Shown here piece after piece: positions 63,714 to 64,000 of a stretch of DNA of 64,000 bases. The position numbers and the translations under genes are program-made. The DNA comes from Candidatus Marinamargulisbacteria bacterium SCGC AG-343-D04 (lineage in GTDB: Bacteria; Margulisbacteria; Marinamargulisbacteria; GCA-2716485; GCA-002719695). The notes under the pieces are model-generated. The model searched no databases. It had not been told where the DNA came from and saw nothing but the letters and a program-made list of their open reading frames with translations. Each line of letters starts with the position of its first letter. Position 1 is the stretch's first letter. Where the stretch lies: assembly GCA_003265885.1 (NCBI GenBank), contig QFBQ01000001.1:1-64000 (forward strand), in the 5' to 3' direction.

Positions 63714-63758
63714 TATAATTTAGATACTGTAAACGATTAAATATATAAACTAATTACG

Positions 63759-64000
63759 ATGAAAACTAAAACAATCCACAACGAACTTCCTGATATTGCA
63801 CAAGCGTCTTCTTCATCTATTCAAAAAGACATTGATTATGTAGGAATGACACAGATCAACGTCCCTATTACCTATGGTGATAATCACAAAACCCAATCTG
63901 CCGTAGCAAGCTGCAACATCTTTCTTAATTTAAAAGATCCTACTATTAAAGGGATTCACATGTCTCGATTATACACTACTCTAAACTCATTTTGTGAACA
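63759..64000 (+). CDS. folE2: GTP cyclohydrolase FolE2 (3' end outside window)
   Basis: The first 80 codons read MKTKTIHNELPDIAQ, then DYVGMTQINVPIT, and KGIHMSRLYTTLN, matching the type IB GTP cyclohydrolase that starts folate or queuosine-type pathways using non-zinc metals. The frame is open at the last base. TATAAA is nine bases before the ATG. Confidence 0.9.
   Translation, partial: MKTKTIHNELPDIAQASSSSIQKDIDYVGMTQINVPITYGDNHKTQSAVASCNIFLNLKDPTIKGIHMSRLYTTLNSFCE

Overview
The window is a 64 kb piece of a low-G+C bacterial chromosome, densely packed with mostly housekeeping genes in short, tightly overlapping operons. The organism looks diderm: there is a PorV/PorQ-type outer-membrane barrel, an LpxB-like glycosyltransferase, an S-layer-homology (SLH) protein and two further candidate envelope barrels or secreted proteins. 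A diderm with SLH domains, low G+C and few transporters recalls the Cyanobacteria/Melainabacteria/Margulisbacteria neighbourhood. That placement is an inference from gene content only; no rRNA gene is present to test it.

Layout. 1-876: tail of a MORN-repeat/U-box protein of eukaryotic type. 933-9818: lipoamide-dehydrogenase-like flavoprotein + proline dehydrogenase, M48 protease, PBP4-type peptidase, RarA and topoisomerase III. 9891-12898 (minus): thioesterase, small dimeric-barrel protein, ACR3-like metalloid transporter and a flavoprotein with a Cys-rich tail. 13093-17222: orphan protein, voltage-gated K+ channel, YitT protein, ArsC/Spx-like protein and a glutamate-receptor-type channel. 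17357-21016 (minus): rRNA uracil methyltransferase, membrane protein, GH26-like secreted protein, esterase. 21104-23264: ManC and LpxB-like enzyme. 23321-32596 (minus): P/S-rich orphan, carbohydrate-binding-like secreted protein, TilS, ArgS, SLH protein, tRNA-Phe, tRNA-Thr, CmoB, GT39. 32691-34914: GT2, Pth, MarR, DoxX. 35077-39598 (minus): five-gene modified-sugar/glycosyltransferase locus. 39761-46465: cNMP-binding protein, AI-2E-type permease, PorV-like barrel, glutathionyl-hydroquinone reductase, a decayed ClC pseudogene, an alanine-racemase-fold enzyme and the intact ClC. 46667-50743: MnmD, a GGQ-only release-factor homologue, RbgA, NfeD and slipin. 50801-55239: orphan repeat protein, Der, Fmt, HisF. 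55366-55661: a striking array of 91-bp repeats closed by a 25-bp inverted copy. 55661-64000: acidic orphan, MnmA, TrpF/TrpC/CysE, two secreted proteins, HAD phosphatase, PrfC, start of FolE2.

How the parts fit. Translation and wobble-base modification dominate (CmoB, MnmA, MnmD, TilS, ArgS, Fmt, Pth, PrfC, Der, RbgA, RlmD-like). Envelope and glycan genes form the second theme (ManC, LpxB-like, GT39, two GT2-type enzymes, the sugar locus, SLH and PorV). No IS element, transposase, phage gene or CRISPR array is visible.

Main unusual signals: (i) a recurrent promoter layout in which a TATAAT-like box ends six bases before the ATG with a TTG-type -35 seventeen bases further up, implying leaderless mRNAs for many first genes, while a minority have a conventional Shine-Dalgarno leader; (ii) a MORN-transmembrane-polyQ-U-box protein; (iii) the nested 91-bp repeat/inverted repeat at 55.4-55.7 kb; (iv) a dead ClC copy 1.4 kb from the living one; (v) three genes (YitT, racemase-fold enzyme, HisF) whose G/C skew is opposite to that of their surroundings.
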